NCBI GenBank assembly: GCA_023443285.1
Contig: JAEZVB010000124.1
Coordinates: 1-16,929 of the forward strand
Length of the DNA stretch: 16,929 bases
Reading direction: 5' to 3'
From: Bacillota bacterium
Lineage (GTDB): Bacteria; Bacillota; Negativicutes; Sporomusales; Sporomusaceae
The translations under genes were made by a program, and so were the position numbers. Position 1 is the first letter of the stretch. The number at the start of each line of letters is the position of its first letter. The notes beneath the pieces were generated by a model. That model did not search any database. It was not told the origin of the DNA and worked only from the letters and a program-made list of their open reading frames with translations. Below, piece by piece: positions 16,337 through 16,929 of this stretch.

Positions 16337-16929
16337 ATGACAAAACAAGAAATGGGACAAGAGTTAATTAAAGCTTGGTGCGATGTTTTTAAAACCGACA
16401 GTATTACGGAAGAGTCCAATTTTTTTGAAATGGGAGGAGATTCGGTAAAAGCAGTTCAAATTGTTGCTTGGTTGTTGCAAAAAGGCATTAAACTCGAAAT
16501 CATGAAGATTTTTTCTGCGCCAACAGTTAAAGAGCAGATGGATATTTTGGAAGAAACCGCTCCCATTGTTCCTGGACAACCAGATATGGCAAATGGAATG
16601 GCAATGAATGGTCAGCAACAAATGATGATGCAGCCGCAGATGCAGCAGCAGCTATGCACGCCGCAGATGCAGCAACAGATAGATGCGCCGCAGATGCAGC
16701 AACAGCTATGCACGCCGCAGGCGCAGCAACAGCTATGCACGCCACAGCCGCAACAACAGCTATGCACGCCGCAGACGCAGCAACAGATGTGTACGCCGCA
16801 GACGCAGCAACAGCTATGCACGCCACAGGCGCAACAACAGCTATGCACGCCGCAGACGCAGCAACAGATGTGTACGCCGCAGACGCAGCAACAGCTATGC
16901 ACGCCACAGGCGCAACAACAGCTATGCAC
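16337..16929 (+). CDS. Free-standing peptidyl carrier protein fused to a Cys/Gln nonapeptide repeat tail (3' end cut by window)
   Basis: The frame opens at ATG 16337, eight bases after AAAGAGGG (16321-16328), and stays open to the window end (197 codons seen). Residues 1-78 are a carrier domain: NFFEMGGDSVKAVQ gives the phosphopantetheine Ser36, followed by the usual last helix (FSAPTVKEQMDIL). GGDS is the form typical of carriers working with E domains. Residues 79-96 are a Met/Gly/Pro linker. One degenerate unit (MMQPQMQQQ) then leads into ten full units of nine residues and the start of an eleventh, from residue 106. The consensus is (L/M)-C-T-P-Q-(A/T/M/P)-Q-Q-Q. Nine of the ten full units have Cys; unit 2 is IDAPQMQQQ. 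The preceding synthetase ends in a C domain lacking a carrier, so this protein is its likely acceptor in trans. The tail has no known counterpart that I recognise. It may be a scaffold, a metal- or thiol-reactive arm, a linker to a further domain, or a ribosomal part of the product. Confidence 0.85.
   Translation, partial: MTKQEMGQELIKAWCDVFKTDSITEESNFFEMGGDSVKAVQIVAWLLQKGIKLEIMKIFSAPTVKEQMDILEETAPIVPGQPDMANGMAMNGQQQMMMQPQMQQQLCTPQMQQQIDAPQMQQQLCTPQAQQQLCTPQPQQQLCTPQTQQQMCTPQTQQQLCTPQAQQQLCTPQTQQQMCTPQTQQQLCTPQAQQQLC
16625..16929 (+). repeat. 27-bp coding tandem repeat with an 81-bp higher-order duplication
   Basis: Units start at 16625 (degenerate), 16652, 16679, 16706, 16733, 16760, 16787, 16814, 16841, 16868, 16895 and 16922 (partial). 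All keep the reading frame of the carrier gene. The three units 16760-16840 are identical to 16841-16921, which shows a recent 81-bp duplication. Most differences between older units are silent (CCA/CCG, CAA/CAG, TGC/TGT) or exchange similar residues (CTA Leu for ATG Met). The variable sixth residue is A, T, M or P. The array runs off the window, so its full length is unknown. Confidence 0.95.

Noticed and set aside
16527..16929. Two long Cys- or Ala-rich repeat frames on the - strand opposite the nonapeptide array
   Set aside because: They are the antisense of the 27-bp repeat. The + strand frame has a carrier domain, a start codon and a ribosome binding site, while these have none.
16625..16929. 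Repeat array as a possible CRISPR
   Set aside because: The units are directly joined with no unique spacers, keep a reading frame and lie inside a coding gene.

Overview
The window reads as chromosomal DNA of a moderate-GC, probably anaerobic Firmicute. The purine-rich ribosome binding sites, frequent GTG/TTG starts, PduT-type microcompartment protein, MalT-like LuxR regulator and small exported proteins fit the Negativicutes (Sporomusaceae-like) best. That placement is inference; there is no rRNA or other marker gene here. All supported genes lie on the + strand.

Region 1 (1-668) is the tail of a Pdu-type microcompartment operon: the last codons of a probable pduS, then pduT with its iron-sulfur cysteine, closed by a terminator. 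Region 2 (669-3420) is a control region and a large MalT/LuxR-type ATPase regulator with its own terminator. Region 3 (3421-6012) holds a DUF2442 gene, three small exported proteins of unknown function and an ankyrin-repeat lipoprotein, ending in a strong terminator.

Region 4 (6011-16929) is a nonribosomal peptide locus. A promoter and an AT-rich leader with inverted repeats precede an MFS exporter gene. Next comes a 2916-residue synthetase, C-A-PCP-C-A-PCP-E-C, which ends in a condensation domain with no carrier of its own. 80 bp later a small protein starts that runs off the window edge. It is a free-standing carrier protein (active-site Ser36 in GGDSV) fused to a tandem nonapeptide repeat, (L/M)CTPQxQQQ, with a cysteine in almost every unit.

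The simplest working model is that two amino acids are activated on the synthetase, the second is epimerised, and the terminal C domain hands the chain to the free carrier in trans. The exporter would move the product out. What the Cys/Gln repeat tail does is unknown. It could be a scaffold or linker, a metal- or thiol-reactive arm, or a ribosomally made part of the product. This split module with a repeat-tailed carrier is the most unusual thing in the window.
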